64,000 bases of DNA from Pseudobowmanella zhangzhouensis (lineage in GTDB: Bacteria; Pseudomonadota; Gammaproteobacteria; Enterobacterales; Alteromonadaceae), in the NCBI RefSeq assembly GCF_042662685.1, contig NZ_JBHSYO010000002.1, forward strand, positions 310,001 through 374,000, written 5' to 3'. The translations under genes were made by a program, and so were the position numbers. Of this stretch, positions 17,908 through 27,760 are shown one piece after another. The notes beneath the pieces were generated by a model. The model searched no databases, was not told the origin of the DNA, and saw only the letters and a program-made list of their open reading frames with translations. Numbering within the stretch: position 1 is the first letter of the stretch; each line of letters starts with the position of its first letter.

Positions 17908-19428
17908 TTAGTTGTCACCACCCATGTTGTGGATCTCGAGGTTGGCTACCTCCGGCACATTGCGCTGTGCCTTGGAAGAATCGTTGCGCTGCGCGTTGAG
18001 GTATTCCAGATAATCCTGTGACACATCGCCAGTGATGTAATGACCATCAAAAACGGAAGTTTCAAAACGACTGATCAGTGGGTTTTCTTTACGTACTGCC
18101 GCAACCAAATCCTTCAGATCTTGGAAAATCAATCCGTCAGCTTTGATTAGCTCACAAATTTCATCGACTTCACGGCCGTGGGAAATCAGCTCATTGGCGC
18201 TGGGCATATCAATGCCATAAACGTTAGGGAATCGAATCTCAGGTGCCGCAGAGGCGAAATATACTTTTGCAGCCCCAGCTTCACGAGCCATTTCAATAAT
18301 CTGTTCCGACGTGGTGCCACGCACGATGGAATCATCTACCAGTAATACGTTTTTACCCTTAAATTCGGCTGGAATCGCATTCAGTTTACGACGTACCGAC
18401 TTACGGCGCAGGGTTTGCCCGGGCATAATAAACGTACGCCCAATATAACGGTTCTTAACGAATCCCTGACGGTAAGGCTTACCTAATACCTGTGCGATTT
18501 CCAGTGCGATATCGCAGGACGTCTCTGGGATAGGAATAACCACATCAATATCCAGCTCCGCCCATTCTCGCGCAATTTTCTCACCGAGCTTTTTACCCAT
18601 GTTGACCCGCGATGCGTAGACAGAAATATTGTCAATGCAGGAATCCGGGCGAGCGAAATAGACAAACTCAAAAATACAGGGGGCATTTAATGGAGACTCA
18701 GCGCATTGCTTGGAATGAAGTTTGCCTTCTTCACTGATATAAATCGCCTCACCTGGCGCCACATCACGAACGAAGGTAAAACCGACCGCATCCAGCGCGA
18801 CGCTCTCAGATGCCACCATATATTCATCGCCCCATTCGGTGGTACGTTTACCTAAAGACAGCGGGCGAATACCGAATGGGTCACGAAATGCCAGCATACC
18901 ATTGCCGATAATGGCGGCCACACAGGCATACGCGCCTTTTACCGTTCGATGTACTTCACTGACAGCACGAAACACATCTTGCGCAGTGAGCGTCATACCC
19001 GGGCTTTTATGTAATTCATCTGCAAGGATGTTCAATAACAACTCAGAATCAGACGTGGTATTGATGTGGCGGCGTGCCGCTTTGAACACATCTCGCTTGA
19101 GTTCATCTGCATTGGTCAGGTTACCATTGTGTGCAAAGGCGATCCCAAATGGAGAGTTTACGTAGAAAGGCTGAGCTTCGGCTGAACTGGACGTACCCGC
19201 AGTTGGATAGCGCACATGACCAATGCCAAAGTTACCCATCAGACGCTGCATGTGGCGTTCCTGAAAAACATCACGCACCAGACCATTGGCCTTACGCAAA
19301 TGGAATACCCCATCATTGATGGTAATAATACCGGCAGCATCCTGACCACGGTGCTGCAATACAGTCAACCCATCATAAAGCGCCTGTGCAACTGGCGTTT
19401 TACCCATTATCCCGACAATACCACACAT
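17908..19428 (-). CDS. purF: Amidophosphoribosyltransferase PurF
   Basis: PurF makes 5-phosphoribosylamine from PRPP and glutamine, the first committed step of purine synthesis. The 506-residue protein begins MCGIVGIMG, so Cys2 becomes the N-terminal nucleophile of the Ntn glutaminase domain after Met removal. The PRPP loop is VLLVDDSIVRGTTSEQI near residue 365. It is the last gene of the leftward accD-folC-dedD-cvpA-purF block, following cvpA after 13 bases as in enterics. Confidence 0.97.
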   Translation of the reverse strand: MCGIVGIMGKTPVAQALYDGLTVLQHRGQDAAGIITINDGVFHLRKANGLVRDVFQERHMQRLMGNFGIGHVRYPTAGTSSSAEAQPFYVNSPFGIAFAHNGNLTNADELKRDVFKAARRHINTTSDSELLLNILADELHKSPGMTLTAQDVFRAVSEVHRTVKGAYACVAAIIGNGMLAFRDPFGIRPLSLGKRTTEWGDEYMVASESVALDAVGFTFVRDVAPGEAIYISEEGKLHSKQCAESPLNAPCIFEFVYFARPDSCIDNISVYASRVNMGKKLGEKIAREWAELDIDVVIPIPETSCDIALEIAQVLGKPYRQGFVKNRYIGRTFIMPGQTLRRKSVRRKLNAIPAEFKGKNVLLVDDSIVRGTTSEQIIEMAREAGAAKVYFASAAPEIRFPNVYGIDMPSANELISHGREVDEICELIKADGLIFQDLKDLVAAVRKENPLISRFETSVFDGHYITGDVSQDYLEYLNAQRNDSSKAQRNVPEVANLEIHNMGGDN

Positions 19429-19441
19429 GCGAGTTACCCTT

Positions 19442-19936
19442 TTAGACGGTTTGTAAAAAGCTCGAATTGGTTTTTATGTACTCAAAGAACCATTCAATCA
19501 CGACACGAAATTCTGGGATCAACACCGATTGTTGCCACCATTGGGCACTCGGTGCTGGTGTAAATACATCCATGGCAAATAGCAATGCACTGACGATTAA
19601 TGCGCCGCGCAGCAGGCCAAATACCGCGCCAAGTGTACGATCTGTGCCACTTAATCCGGTGTGCTGCACTAACTTCCCTATGGTGTAATTAACTAACGCA
19701 CCAAAAATCAGGGTAACGACAAACAGAATGACCACAGCAGCGCCATTACGCATCATGGGATCATCCAGTTTAGTCAGAAAAACGGCCAAATCTGCATAAA
19801 AGCGGCTGGCAACAAAGAAAGCTGCAACCCAAACAGCCAAAGAAACTGATTCTTTAACAAAGCCCCTTACCAGGCTAATCAGGGTAGACAGTAAGATAAC
19901 GCCGAGTATGGCAAAGTCGATCCAGTTTAAGGTCAT
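19442..19936 (-). CDS. cvpA: CvpA family membrane protein
   Basis: The 164-residue protein has four hydrophobic helices and the family start WIDFAILGVILLSTLISLVRG. CvpA was named for colicin V production; its physiological role in the envelope is still unclear. It lies immediately upstream of purF in the conserved cvpA-purF pair. Confidence 0.93.
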   Translation of the reverse strand: MTLNWIDFAILGVILLSTLISLVRGFVKESVSLAVWVAAFFVASRFYADLAVFLTKLDDPMMRNGAAVVILFVVTLIFGALVNYTIGKLVQHTGLSGTDRTLGAVFGLLRGALIVSALLFAMDVFTPAPSAQWWQQSVLIPEFRVVIEWFFEYIKTNSSFLQTV

Positions 19937-20040
19937 AGGAATAGATGACTCGGGTTAATAAATTGCGCGCAGATTCTATCAGAAAGGAAGGGTGTGCCAA
20001 AAGTGCCAACTGGGATAAATATCATCATTGGCACCCTGGT

Positions 20041-20676
20041 TTAGTTGACCGCGTATGGCGCGACGCGCCCCTGCAGGCCAGTAACCTGTTTTAAATGGGG
20101 AATGGCATTTTGTAATTTTTGTTGATCCAGGTCCGGGCCCACAAACACTTTATTTAATGGGCCACTGGTGGTTTGAATCTTGCGACTAAAGGCGCGGTAA
20201 CCGGCGTCTTCAAGCTTTTTTAGCAGGCTTTTGACATTGGCATCATGGCGGAATACGCCTAGCTGTACCACCCAACCAGCCAATGCCTGGTCTTCTTGTT
20301 CGGCCTGCTTCGCAAGTTTGGCCAGCGTTTGCGTATCTTGCTCCGAGGCAACTTCTGTTTTGGCCACGTCGGTGTCAGTGGGGTTTTCACTTTTCACGCC
20401 AGCCTCAGATGCCTGTACAATGGGCGTTTCATTCAATTGCTCATCCTGTGCCTGTTGACTGACAACTTCGACTTTCCGCGCCGTGGCTTGATTAACCTGT
20501 TCTTGCGGGAACGGTTGGGTACCACGAATTGGATCAGTGGCAGGTCGGGGAGGAACAGAGACAAAACGCTCACTGCCCTGAATTTTTTCACCATCCAGCA
20601 GATCCGGCAAAAAAATTACGGCAATCGCTACGATGGCGATGGTACCGACTAATCGATTCTGAAATGCAGATGACAA
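20041..20676 (-). CDS. dedD: SPOR-domain cell-division protein, DedD-like
   Basis: The 211-residue protein has a short cytoplasmic start, one membrane helix (about 8-24, LVGTIAIVAIAVIFLPDLL), a disordered Gln/Ala/Glu-rich linker, and a C-terminal SPOR domain (about 133-208; GWVVQLGVFRHDANVKSLLKKL). SPOR domains bind denuded glycan strands at the division septum. It begins 3 bases after folC. A 104-base gap follows before cvpA. Confidence 0.9.
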   Translation of the reverse strand: MSSAFQNRLVGTIAIVAIAVIFLPDLLDGEKIQGSERFVSVPPRPATDPIRGTQPFPQEQVNQATARKVEVVSQQAQDEQLNETPIVQASEAGVKSENPTDTDVAKTEVASEQDTQTLAKLAKQAEQEDQALAGWVVQLGVFRHDANVKSLLKKLEDAGYRAFSRKIQTTSGPLNKVFVGPDLDQQKLQNAIPHLKQVTGLQGRVAPYAVN

Positions 20677-20679
20677 ACG

Positions 20680-21942
20680 TTACGCTCCCTGTTGCTGAGC
20701 GTTATATTGCAACACGTCTGCTACCGTATGAAAAGAGCCAAATACTAACACCAGATCATTTTTTGCCGCACTGGCGAGTGCTTGCTGGTAAGCAGCCGTT
20801 ACCGTATCAAATCCCCTCGCCTCTGCATCGGCTGGCAGTTTCGCCAACAACCAGTCTGCCTCACTGCCACGTGGGCCATGCAGCGAGGCGCAATACCAGT
20901 GTGGGGCAAAATCGTTAAACAATGGCAAACAATTGGCACTGTCTTTGTCTTTCAGCATACCGACCACAATATGTAATCTTGCATAGGACAGCTGGCTAAG
21001 TTTATTCACTAAATAGCGGCATGCATGGGGGTTGTGCGCCACATCCAGAATCACAAATGGCTGTTGATGGATAATCTGACAGCGTCCCGGCAGTTGCACT
21101 GAAGCAACCAGTTCGCGCAGTTGGCTATCAGTTAGCGGAAGCGCCAGCCATTCGATGGCCGCTAAAGCGGTTGCAGCATTCATCGGAACCAAAGACGGGG
21201 CTGGTAACTGCTCAATCTGACGTTTTCCGTGCCAGTTCCATTGGTACCCTCTTTGTGTCAGCGTGAAATCTCGCCCGCTAAAACTGGCATTAACCCGCTT
21301 TTGTTCTATCACGCCTAACACTGACGCAGGAACATCCGTTTCACCGATAATCGCGGCTTTATTAGCACGCAAAATACCAGCTTTTTCGAAACCGATTGCG
21401 TCGCGGGTGCTACCTAACCAATCCTGATGGTCTAAATCGATACTGGTGATAATCGCTAAATCCGGGTCGATAATATTCACCGCATCCAAACGTCCACCGA
21501 GCCCCACTTCCAGAATCGCCACATCAGGCTTGGCATCGGTCATCAATAAGAAAGCTGCCAACGTGGTAAATTCGAAATAGGTCAACGAAATATCGCCGCG
21601 GACAGCCTCGATTTGTGTAAATGCCTGACAATAGGCTTCCGCAGACAACATCTGCTGGTCGATACGCACACGCTCGCGAAAATCAAGCAGATGGGGAGAG
21701 CTATACACGGCGACGGACTTTTCCGCGGCAAGACAAGCTTGCTCTATCATCGCACAGGTGGTGCCTTTGCCATTGGTGCCGGCGACGGTTATCACTGTGC
21801 TGGCAGATAAATCGATAGGTAAACGGCACATCACCTGTTGCAGGCGTTCCAGTCCCATATCGATATTTTTTGGATGGATAGATTCCAGATAAGTCAGCCA
21901 TGCCGGCAATGTTGCAGGCATGACCTTTTCATTTTGTGACAT
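20680..21942 (-). CDS. folC: Bifunctional dihydrofolate / folylpolyglutamate synthase
   Basis: FolC adds glutamate to dihydropteroate and then extends the glutamate tail of folates. The 420-residue Mur-ligase-type protein has the P-loop VAGTNGKGTTCAMIEQA (near residue 54), YSSPHL, and the metal/ATP region EVGLGGRLDAVNI, with the C-terminal domain starting near 290. It starts immediately after accD and precedes dedD, the enteric gene order. Confidence 0.96.
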   Translation of the reverse strand: MSQNEKVMPATLPAWLTYLESIHPKNIDMGLERLQQVMCRLPIDLSASTVITVAGTNGKGTTCAMIEQACLAAEKSVAVYSSPHLLDFRERVRIDQQMLSAEAYCQAFTQIEAVRGDISLTYFEFTTLAAFLLMTDAKPDVAILEVGLGGRLDAVNIIDPDLAIITSIDLDHQDWLGSTRDAIGFEKAGILRANKAAIIGETDVPASVLGVIEQKRVNASFSGRDFTLTQRGYQWNWHGKRQIEQLPAPSLVPMNAATALAAIEWLALPLTDSQLRELVASVQLPGRCQIIHQQPFVILDVAHNPHACRYLVNKLSQLSYARLHIVVGMLKDKDSANCLPLFNDFAPHWYCASLHGPRGSEADWLLAKLPADAEARGFDTVTAAYQQALASAAKNDLVLVFGSFHTVADVLQYNAQQQGA

Positions 21943-22791
21943 TTACAGGTGCTTGTGATGCAGTTTGCTCAGAATGCTGTGGATTTTATCGCGCATTTGG
22001 CGTCTGTCCACAATCATATCTATCGCACCTTTCTCCAGCAGAAATTCGCTACGTTGGAATCCTTCCGGCAATTTCTCACGCACTGTTTGTTCAATGACCC
22101 GCGGACCGGCAAAACCAATCAAGGCTTTTGGCTCTGCGATGTTGACATCACCCAGCATGGCCAGACTGGCAGACACGCCACCCATGGTCGGGTCGGTGAG
22201 CACAGAAATATACGGCAAGCCTTTTTCGCTCATCTTCGCCAGCGCAGCAGAGGTTTTTGCCATTTGCATCAGGGATAACAGGGCTTCCTGCATCCTCGCA
22301 CCACCGCTGGTTGAGAAACAAATCAACGGCATATTATTGGCGATACACGCCTCGGCGGCTTGCACAAATCGCGCGCCAACTACCGATGCCATTGAACCGC
22401 CCATAAAGCTGAATTCAAATGCGGCAGCGACCACTGGCATACCTTTCAGGCGTCCCTGTAATACAACCATCGCATCTTTTTCGTTACTGGCTTTTTGCGC
22501 ACTGCTGATGCGATCTTTATAGCGCTTGCTGTCTTTAAATTTAAGAACGTCCTTGGGTTCGAGATTTGCTCCCAGTTCTTTGAGTTCGCCCTCATCCAGA
22601 AATCCGGTCAGGCGATCCCGTGCGCCAATGCGCATATGATGCGAACATTTTGGACAAACCTGTTGCTGACGATCTAATTCAGCCTGATACAGTACCGCAT
22701 TACAGTCGGTACATTGTGCCCACACACCCTCAGGAACATTACTTTTGGTAGAAGACTGGGTGCGAGGCAAGATTCTTTCAATCCAGCTCAT
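21943..22791 (-). CDS. accD: Acetyl-CoA carboxylase carboxyltransferase beta subunit
   Basis: AccD with AccA transfers the carboxyl group from biotin to acetyl-CoA, giving malonyl-CoA for fatty acid synthesis. The 282-residue protein has the N-terminal four-cysteine zinc ribbon (CTDC ... CPKC, residues about 27-49) and the crotonase-like carboxyltransferase core (SFMGGSMASVVGARF, CFSTSGGARMQE). It heads the accD-folC-dedD-cvpA-purF run; about 100 bases separate it from truA, room for its own promoter. Confidence 0.97.
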   Translation of the reverse strand: MSWIERILPRTQSSTKSNVPEGVWAQCTDCNAVLYQAELDRQQQVCPKCSHHMRIGARDRLTGFLDEGELKELGANLEPKDVLKFKDSKRYKDRISSAQKASNEKDAMVVLQGRLKGMPVVAAAFEFSFMGGSMASVVGARFVQAAEACIANNMPLICFSTSGGARMQEALLSLMQMAKTSAALAKMSEKGLPYISVLTDPTMGGVSASLAMLGDVNIAEPKALIGFAGPRVIEQTVREKLPEGFQRSEFLLEKGAIDMIVDRRQMRDKIHSILSKLHHKHL

Positions 22792-22895
22792 TTGTTATCC
22801 GTTTGTTTGCTGTCTAACTAAGTGAAATTGCGCATATTTAAGCACAACATCAGGGATATTCACCACAGATAACTGGTCTTAGAAGTTAAACCTGC

Positions 22896-23681
22896 TTATG
22901 CCGGCCAAAACAGCGGCCCCATCGGGGTGACAGGAAGATTAAATTCAGCTGGGTAATCAACCCGGACCAGATACAAACCATTGGGCTTGGCCGTGGCCGC
23001 CGCCAATGTGCGATCACGCCCAGCCAGTAACGTCGCCATCCACTCCAGTGGCTGGTTGCCCTGACCAATTTCTATTAATGACCCGACGATATTACGCACC
23101 ATATGGTGTACAAACGCGTTGGCCTGAATCTCAACCATAACATAGTCGCCCTGACGACTTACTTCGACAAAGGTAACGTTGCGGTTGGGCGAGTGAGACT
23201 GACACTGGGCCGCGCGAAATGCGCTGAAATCATGCTCACCTATCAGTGCTTGCGCCGCTTCATGCATGCGTTGATGATCCAGCCGGCCATACACATGAGT
23301 TACACCGGGCAGTAAAATGGCGGGGCGATAGGGATGATTAAAAATCACATAGCGATACCGGCGTGCAGTGGCAGAAAAGCGCGCATGGAACTCATCTGAC
23401 ACAGGCATCGCCCAGCGCACCGCCACAGCATCAGGCAAATTCGCATTCATACCTAATGTCCAGGCGCGTAACGGCCGTTCTACCGGACTATCAAAATGAA
23501 TCACCTGACCGGTGGCATGAACTCCCGCATCGGTGCGCCCGGCACAAAATATATCCAGCGGCTCACCGCAAATAGTTTGCAGTGCGCGTTCCAACTGTCC
23601 CTGCACGCTGTCGACTTCACGCTGACGCTGCCAGCCATAAAAGCGACTGCCGTCGTATTCTATTCCTAAAGCTATACGCAT
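22896..23681 (-). CDS. truA: tRNA pseudouridine(38-40) synthase TruA
   Basis: TruA isomerises uridines 38-40 in the anticodon stem-loop of many tRNAs. The 261-residue protein has the catalytic Asp in AGRTDAGVHA (near residue 51) and the family segments YDGSRFYGWQRQ and FVHHMVRNIVG. It lies between fimV and accD, as in other gammaproteobacteria. Confidence 0.96.
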   Translation of the reverse strand: MRIALGIEYDGSRFYGWQRQREVDSVQGQLERALQTICGEPLDIFCAGRTDAGVHATGQVIHFDSPVERPLRAWTLGMNANLPDAVAVRWAMPVSDEFHARFSATARRYRYVIFNHPYRPAILLPGVTHVYGRLDHQRMHEAAQALIGEHDFSAFRAAQCQSHSPNRNVTFVEVSRQGDYVMVEIQANAFVHHMVRNIVGSLIEIGQGNQPLEWMATLLAGRDRTLAAATAKPNGLYLVRVDYPAEFNLPVTPMGPLFWPA

Positions 23682-23729
23682 GATGATGTGTGTTGTACAA
23701 AAGCCGCTATCTTAGCGCAGCACGCCGCG

Positions 23730-26408
23730 CTAAGACAGGGTATCAATGTTATTCAGTAGCCGGTTAACTTCTGACAATTTGTTACCAGTTGCCGACTGCT
23801 GCATTTCCAGCAACAATTCTTTGGCCAATTCATTGTCACCCATTTCCATGTAGGCAATGGCTAAATCTAATTGGCTATCACCTTCGTCTTCGCTCTCTGC
23901 ATTATCCTCAGAGGCAAGATCAAACCCCAGTTCTGACAGGTCAATGTCCAGCGCCGGAGGTGGGTCAACCATATCATCATCTGATTCGGCTAACAAAGAC
24001 TCCACATCCAGATAGTCTTCTTCGCTGACTTCCGGGTCTTGCAATAAGGCTTCTAAATCCAAATCCGGGTTATCAAGTGCGGGTGCGCTTTGGCGAGAAT
24101 TAGGTTGTGAGTCGAGACTTTCCGCGCCGAGCTCAGGGATGTCATTCAGCAATTCATCAAAACTGGTGTTTTCCAGTTCATCCAGCAACTGACTGTCATC
24201 GTTATCCTCACTTTGCGAGGTCAGAACATCTAATTCCGACTCGTCGTCTGCCAGTTCCCCATCAAATTCAAACGACTCCAGCGACGCGTCATTTAACAAA
24301 TCATCCAGTTCACTGGCAAATTGGTCCAGGTCCTGAGGGACCGGTGCCTGCTTACGAGGCTCGTCTGGTTCCGCATCCAGTGCATCGAGCGCGGCATAAA
24401 GCTCTTCATCTCCGGTCGAGGCCGGTAATTCGCTCAGCATCTCGTCGGCAGTGAGTTCAGGTGTCGCCCCCTCATTTGCATCTTGCGGGTCAACTAATTC
24501 ATCAAGCAGTGCGTCCGATAATTCATCCTGGTCATCCAATGGCGCTTGCTCGTTAAGGGACTGATTTTCAGCGATCAGTTCATCCAATAATTCATCTGAG
24601 AGCACATCATCATTGTCCGAATCCGGCTGCTCAGCTGCTGGCGCAGGTTGATTTTCAGCAATAAGTTCATCCAGCAGATCATCCGACAGTGCGTCAAATT
24701 CATCTGCTGATTGCGCTGGCGCGTCGTTGGCTTCTGGTGCTAACTCTGCCAGTAATTCATCGGCTAAATCATTGTCCGGATCGCTCTCATTTTGGCTATC
24801 ATTGGCTGGTTCTGCTGCATCGTCTGTATCATCCAGATCACCAATCATGCTCTGCATTTCGTCAAAGCTATCCAGATCGTTTATCAACTGATCAGCCAGT
24901 TCATCAATTTTAACGCTGTTTTGCTCAATCTCTTCGCCAAGATTTTCCATTTGGCCGGCATTCAATGCAGCCTTACCTTCCAGTGACATAATTTCAATGT
25001 CAGTGAAATCTTCGGCATTTAATGCTTCGGTCGCTTCATCGTTATCTTTCAATACCTGCAGTTCGGTATCGTCTTGAGCAGCAGGCTCTGGGGCTATTTC
25101 CGCGGATGCTGTTTCGTTGCTGACAACCTCAGCTTTCGGCGGGGTAAGTAACTCGTCATCATCCTGATTGTCGAACAAATCATCCAGATCGCCTTGGGAG
25201 ATTAATTCTTCTCCAAGTTCGGCCACTGGTGGCGCTTCATCTTCTGCAGACAGTTCCGCATCCAGCGGGGTATCCAACACAGTTTCATCCAACTCCGCTT
25301 CCATACTGGATAACTCGTCATTAAGGTCATCCAGTGAGTCATTTCCCAAATCCAGCGGTGTATCCAGCTCGGCTGTACCGAAGAGATCATCATCCATGAT
25401 CTCTTCTCCGAGGGAATCGAGCATATCTTCATCTTCCAGACTGGCGTGGGTGATTGGTGCTGTAGCCGGAGTGCTCAAATCCGGTTTCGCTAAGGGAGGA
25501 GCAGAAACGGGGGTTTCAGTCGCGGTAACAGGCGTCGGTGCAGGCTCAGAATTTCCGGCCAGTTTGCGCCACATAAAGAACGCAATCCCGAGTAACAGCA
25601 ACGTCCCGCCGGAAGCAACCCACACCCACCAAGGGATATCCAGGCCCTTTTCGGCTTCCATACGACGACGTTCTTCTTCCTCTCTGGCCTGACGAAGCTG
25701 ATCACTCAACATTGCCTGCGAGCGGGCTAAATCGGTCAGTTGTTGTTCAACTTCCCCGCCCTCTCCGACCCGGGTTTGCAGATCGGCAAGTTCCTGACTG
25801 ACAGCATCAAGGCGTTGATAAACCTTGCGGTTTTCTTCCAGCAAACGCTCAATATTTTCAATCGACGCGCCAAACTGATCGCGCAATTGCATAAATTGTT
25901 CAGTTTGTTGCGAGGACAGGGTATCCAGCTTGGTCTGCAGCTCTTGCTTGGCGGTTTCTAACGCCTCATTGCTGACTTTTTCACTGGCGGTGGCTTTTTC
26001 CGGGGTCTTATCGTCGCTGCTCTGCTTGCGCCAGCGCTGTTCGTCAATTTCGACCCGCTCACGCGCGGCCTTCGCATCCACACGCTTCACATAAGCTACC
26101 GATGGCAGCTTAAGCACGGCACCGTCGCGCATTAAATTCAGATTATCGTTTTCAAACGCCGCCGGATTAAGCTGATAAATCGCCAGCATGACCTGATACA
26201 CACCAATTTCCCGATCCTGGCGTGCATATTTGCTGGCAATTGCCCACAAGGTATCGTCCTTGGTGATCGGGCCAACCGTGGCACCAGAATATTCGCGACT
26301 GGCGTTTTTGGGGCCCTTTAACTGGACTTGCTGGGATTCTGCGGCGGGCACTGCAGACAAGCCAAGTCCGGCGATTAGCAGCACTGCGGATAGCTGTCGC
26401 TTGTTCAT
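23730..26408 (-). CDS. fimV: FimV/HubP-type polar membrane protein
   Basis: The 892-residue protein has a signal peptide, a LysM-like peptidoglycan-binding domain (about 42-105; KDDTLWAIASKYARQD), a coiled coil (about 150-245), one membrane helix (about 260-280; WWVWVASGGTLLLLGIAFFMW), a very long acidic Asp/Glu/Leu-rich cytoplasmic region with degenerate repeats, and a C-terminal TPR-like FimV motif (LDLAIAYMEMGDNELAKELL). This layout is that of FimV/HubP, the pole organisers that recruit flagellar, chemotaxis and chromosome-origin factors in Vibrio and Pseudomonas relatives. AAGGA precedes ATG 26408. It stands in the conserved asd-fimV-truA order. Confidence 0.92.
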   Translation of the reverse strand: MNKRQLSAVLLIAGLGLSAVPAAESQQVQLKGPKNASREYSGATVGPITKDDTLWAIASKYARQDREIGVYQVMLAIYQLNPAAFENDNLNLMRDGAVLKLPSVAYVKRVDAKAARERVEIDEQRWRKQSSDDKTPEKATASEKVSNEALETAKQELQTKLDTLSSQQTEQFMQLRDQFGASIENIERLLEENRKVYQRLDAVSQELADLQTRVGEGGEVEQQLTDLARSQAMLSDQLRQAREEEERRRMEAEKGLDIPWWVWVASGGTLLLLGIAFFMWRKLAGNSEPAPTPVTATETPVSAPPLAKPDLSTPATAPITHASLEDEDMLDSLGEEIMDDDLFGTAELDTPLDLGNDSLDDLNDELSSMEAELDETVLDTPLDAELSAEDEAPPVAELGEELISQGDLDDLFDNQDDDELLTPPKAEVVSNETASAEIAPEPAAQDDTELQVLKDNDEATEALNAEDFTDIEIMSLEGKAALNAGQMENLGEEIEQNSVKIDELADQLINDLDSFDEMQSMIGDLDDTDDAAEPANDSQNESDPDNDLADELLAELAPEANDAPAQSADEFDALSDDLLDELIAENQPAPAAEQPDSDNDDVLSDELLDELIAENQSLNEQAPLDDQDELSDALLDELVDPQDANEGATPELTADEMLSELPASTGDEELYAALDALDAEPDEPRKQAPVPQDLDQFASELDDLLNDASLESFEFDGELADDESELDVLTSQSEDNDDSQLLDELENTSFDELLNDIPELGAESLDSQPNSRQSAPALDNPDLDLEALLQDPEVSEEDYLDVESLLAESDDDMVDPPPALDIDLSELGFDLASEDNAESEDEGDSQLDLAIAYMEMGDNELAKELLLEMQQSATGNKLSEVNRLLNNIDTLS

Positions 26409-26643
26409 AGACTGTCCTTTCCGATCCCCAAAACTATTGTCATTGTTGTTTTATCGTTTGCTCATGTTAAATGCAGTCGAGCCGATGCCATTACCAGCAA
26501 AAATTTGACGCTGGGCAAAATAGTAGCAAATTTCCCTGCAAGACCTATTCCATATCGGAACTGGTGATGGTGCCTTGCATGGTAACCTATTCGACGCAGT
26601 CCTTGAATATTGTTTATCGGCTAAATACACGGAAATTTAAACA

Positions 26644-26673
26644 AAAAAGGTGGCGAAATCTCGCCACCTTTTT
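26644..26673 (-). terminator. Rho-independent terminator of asd
   Basis: A perfect 13-base stem (AAAAAGGTGGCGA / TCGCCACCTTTTT) with a 4-base loop lies 30 bases after the asd stop in its direction of transcription. It separates asd from fimV, which must therefore have its own promoter in 26409-26643. Apart from this hairpin I see nothing specific in that interval. Confidence 0.93.
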
Positions 26674-26702
26674 AAACCCAACATTCTGATCGATAACGCT
26701 TT

Positions 26703-27719
26703 TTACATGTAATCGGCGATTAGACGTTCAGCAATTTGAATACTATTTGTGGCTGCACCTTTACGAACGTTGTCCGCCACCACCCACAGATTGATGCCGT
26801 GCGGGTGAGAAATATCTTTACGCACCCGGCCAACGAATACTTCGTCCTTACCACTGGCATCCGTTACCTGAGTCGGGAATTCCTCACGAGTATCTCTTAA
26901 CACCACACCTGGAGCGTTACGCAGTAACTCTTTAACCTGTTCAACTTCAATTGGCTGATGGGTTTCAATATGAATCGCCTCGGCATGGCCATAAAACACC
27001 GGAACACGAACCGCTGTTGGGTTAACCAGTATGCTGTCATCGCCGAGAATTTTATGGGTTTCCCACACCATTTTCATTTCTTCTTTGGTGTAATCGTTAT
27101 CCATAAACACGTCGATTTGCGGGATCACGTTAAATGCGATTTGACGGCTGAAATTCTCGACCTGCACTTCCTGGGCGTTCAACAGGCTGGCAGTCTGCTT
27201 GGCCAGTTCTTCCATCGCGTCTTTACCCGCCCCCGATACCGACTGGTAAGTACACACGTTGATGCGCGCAATGCCAACCGCATCATGGATAGGCTTCAAT
27301 GCCACCAGCATCTGGATTGTTGAGCAGTTGGGATTGGCGATAATGTTACGGTTACGAAAATCTGCCAATGCATGCGGATTTACCTCCGGCACCACTAAAG
27401 GAATATCCGGCTCATAGCGATAGTGAGAGGTATTGTCGATCACCACACAGCCGGCGTCGGCGGCCAGCGGAGCAAATTTAGCAGAGATGTTACCGCCCGC
27501 AGAGAACAAACCGATTTGTGCTTGTGACCAGTCAAACTCATCTGCGTTCAGTACAGTAATGTCCTTGCCCTTGAAGCTGATTGTGCCACCAGCAGAACGC
27601 TCACTGGCCAGTGGATATAGGTTATTTACCGGAAAATTACGCTCTTCCAGAATCTCAATCATATGCTGGCCCACCAGACCGGTAGCGCCAAGCACCGCAA
27701 CGTCAAAAGCACGTGACAT
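26703..27719 (-). CDS. asd: Aspartate-semialdehyde dehydrogenase
   Basis: Asd reduces aspartyl phosphate to aspartate semialdehyde, the branch point to lysine/diaminopimelate, methionine and threonine. I chose ATG 27719, giving 338 residues starting MSRAFDVAVLGATGLVGQ, the NADP-binding loop, with GGAG upstream; the frame continues open into pdxB but that part is not homologous. The catalytic Cys is in NPNCSTIQM. It starts 41 bases after pdxB. Confidence 0.96.
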   Translation of the reverse strand: MSRAFDVAVLGATGLVGQHMIEILEERNFPVNNLYPLASERSAGGTISFKGKDITVLNADEFDWSQAQIGLFSAGGNISAKFAPLAADAGCVVIDNTSHYRYEPDIPLVVPEVNPHALADFRNRNIIANPNCSTIQMLVALKPIHDAVGIARINVCTYQSVSGAGKDAMEELAKQTASLLNAQEVQVENFSRQIAFNVIPQIDVFMDNDYTKEEMKMVWETHKILGDDSILVNPTAVRVPVFYGHAEAIHIETHQPIEVEQVKELLRNAPGVVLRDTREEFPTQVTDASGKDEVFVGRVRKDISHPHGINLWVVADNVRKGAATNSIQIAERLIADYM

Positions 27720-27760
27720 TAATGGTTTTCTCCACAAAGTGATAATTGAATGTGCAGTTT

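Noticed and set aside
19990..20036. GGGTGTGCCAA / TTGGCACCC inverted repeat between dedD and cvpA
   Set aside because: The arms do not match fully (one bulge), the loop is long and no T-tract follows; possibly a chance match, so not called a terminator.
25168..25692. Ser-rich open frame of 174 codons opposite fimV
   Set aside because: It mirrors the Asp/Glu/Leu-rich coding strand of fimV and consists of repeated Ser; a typical antisense shadow.
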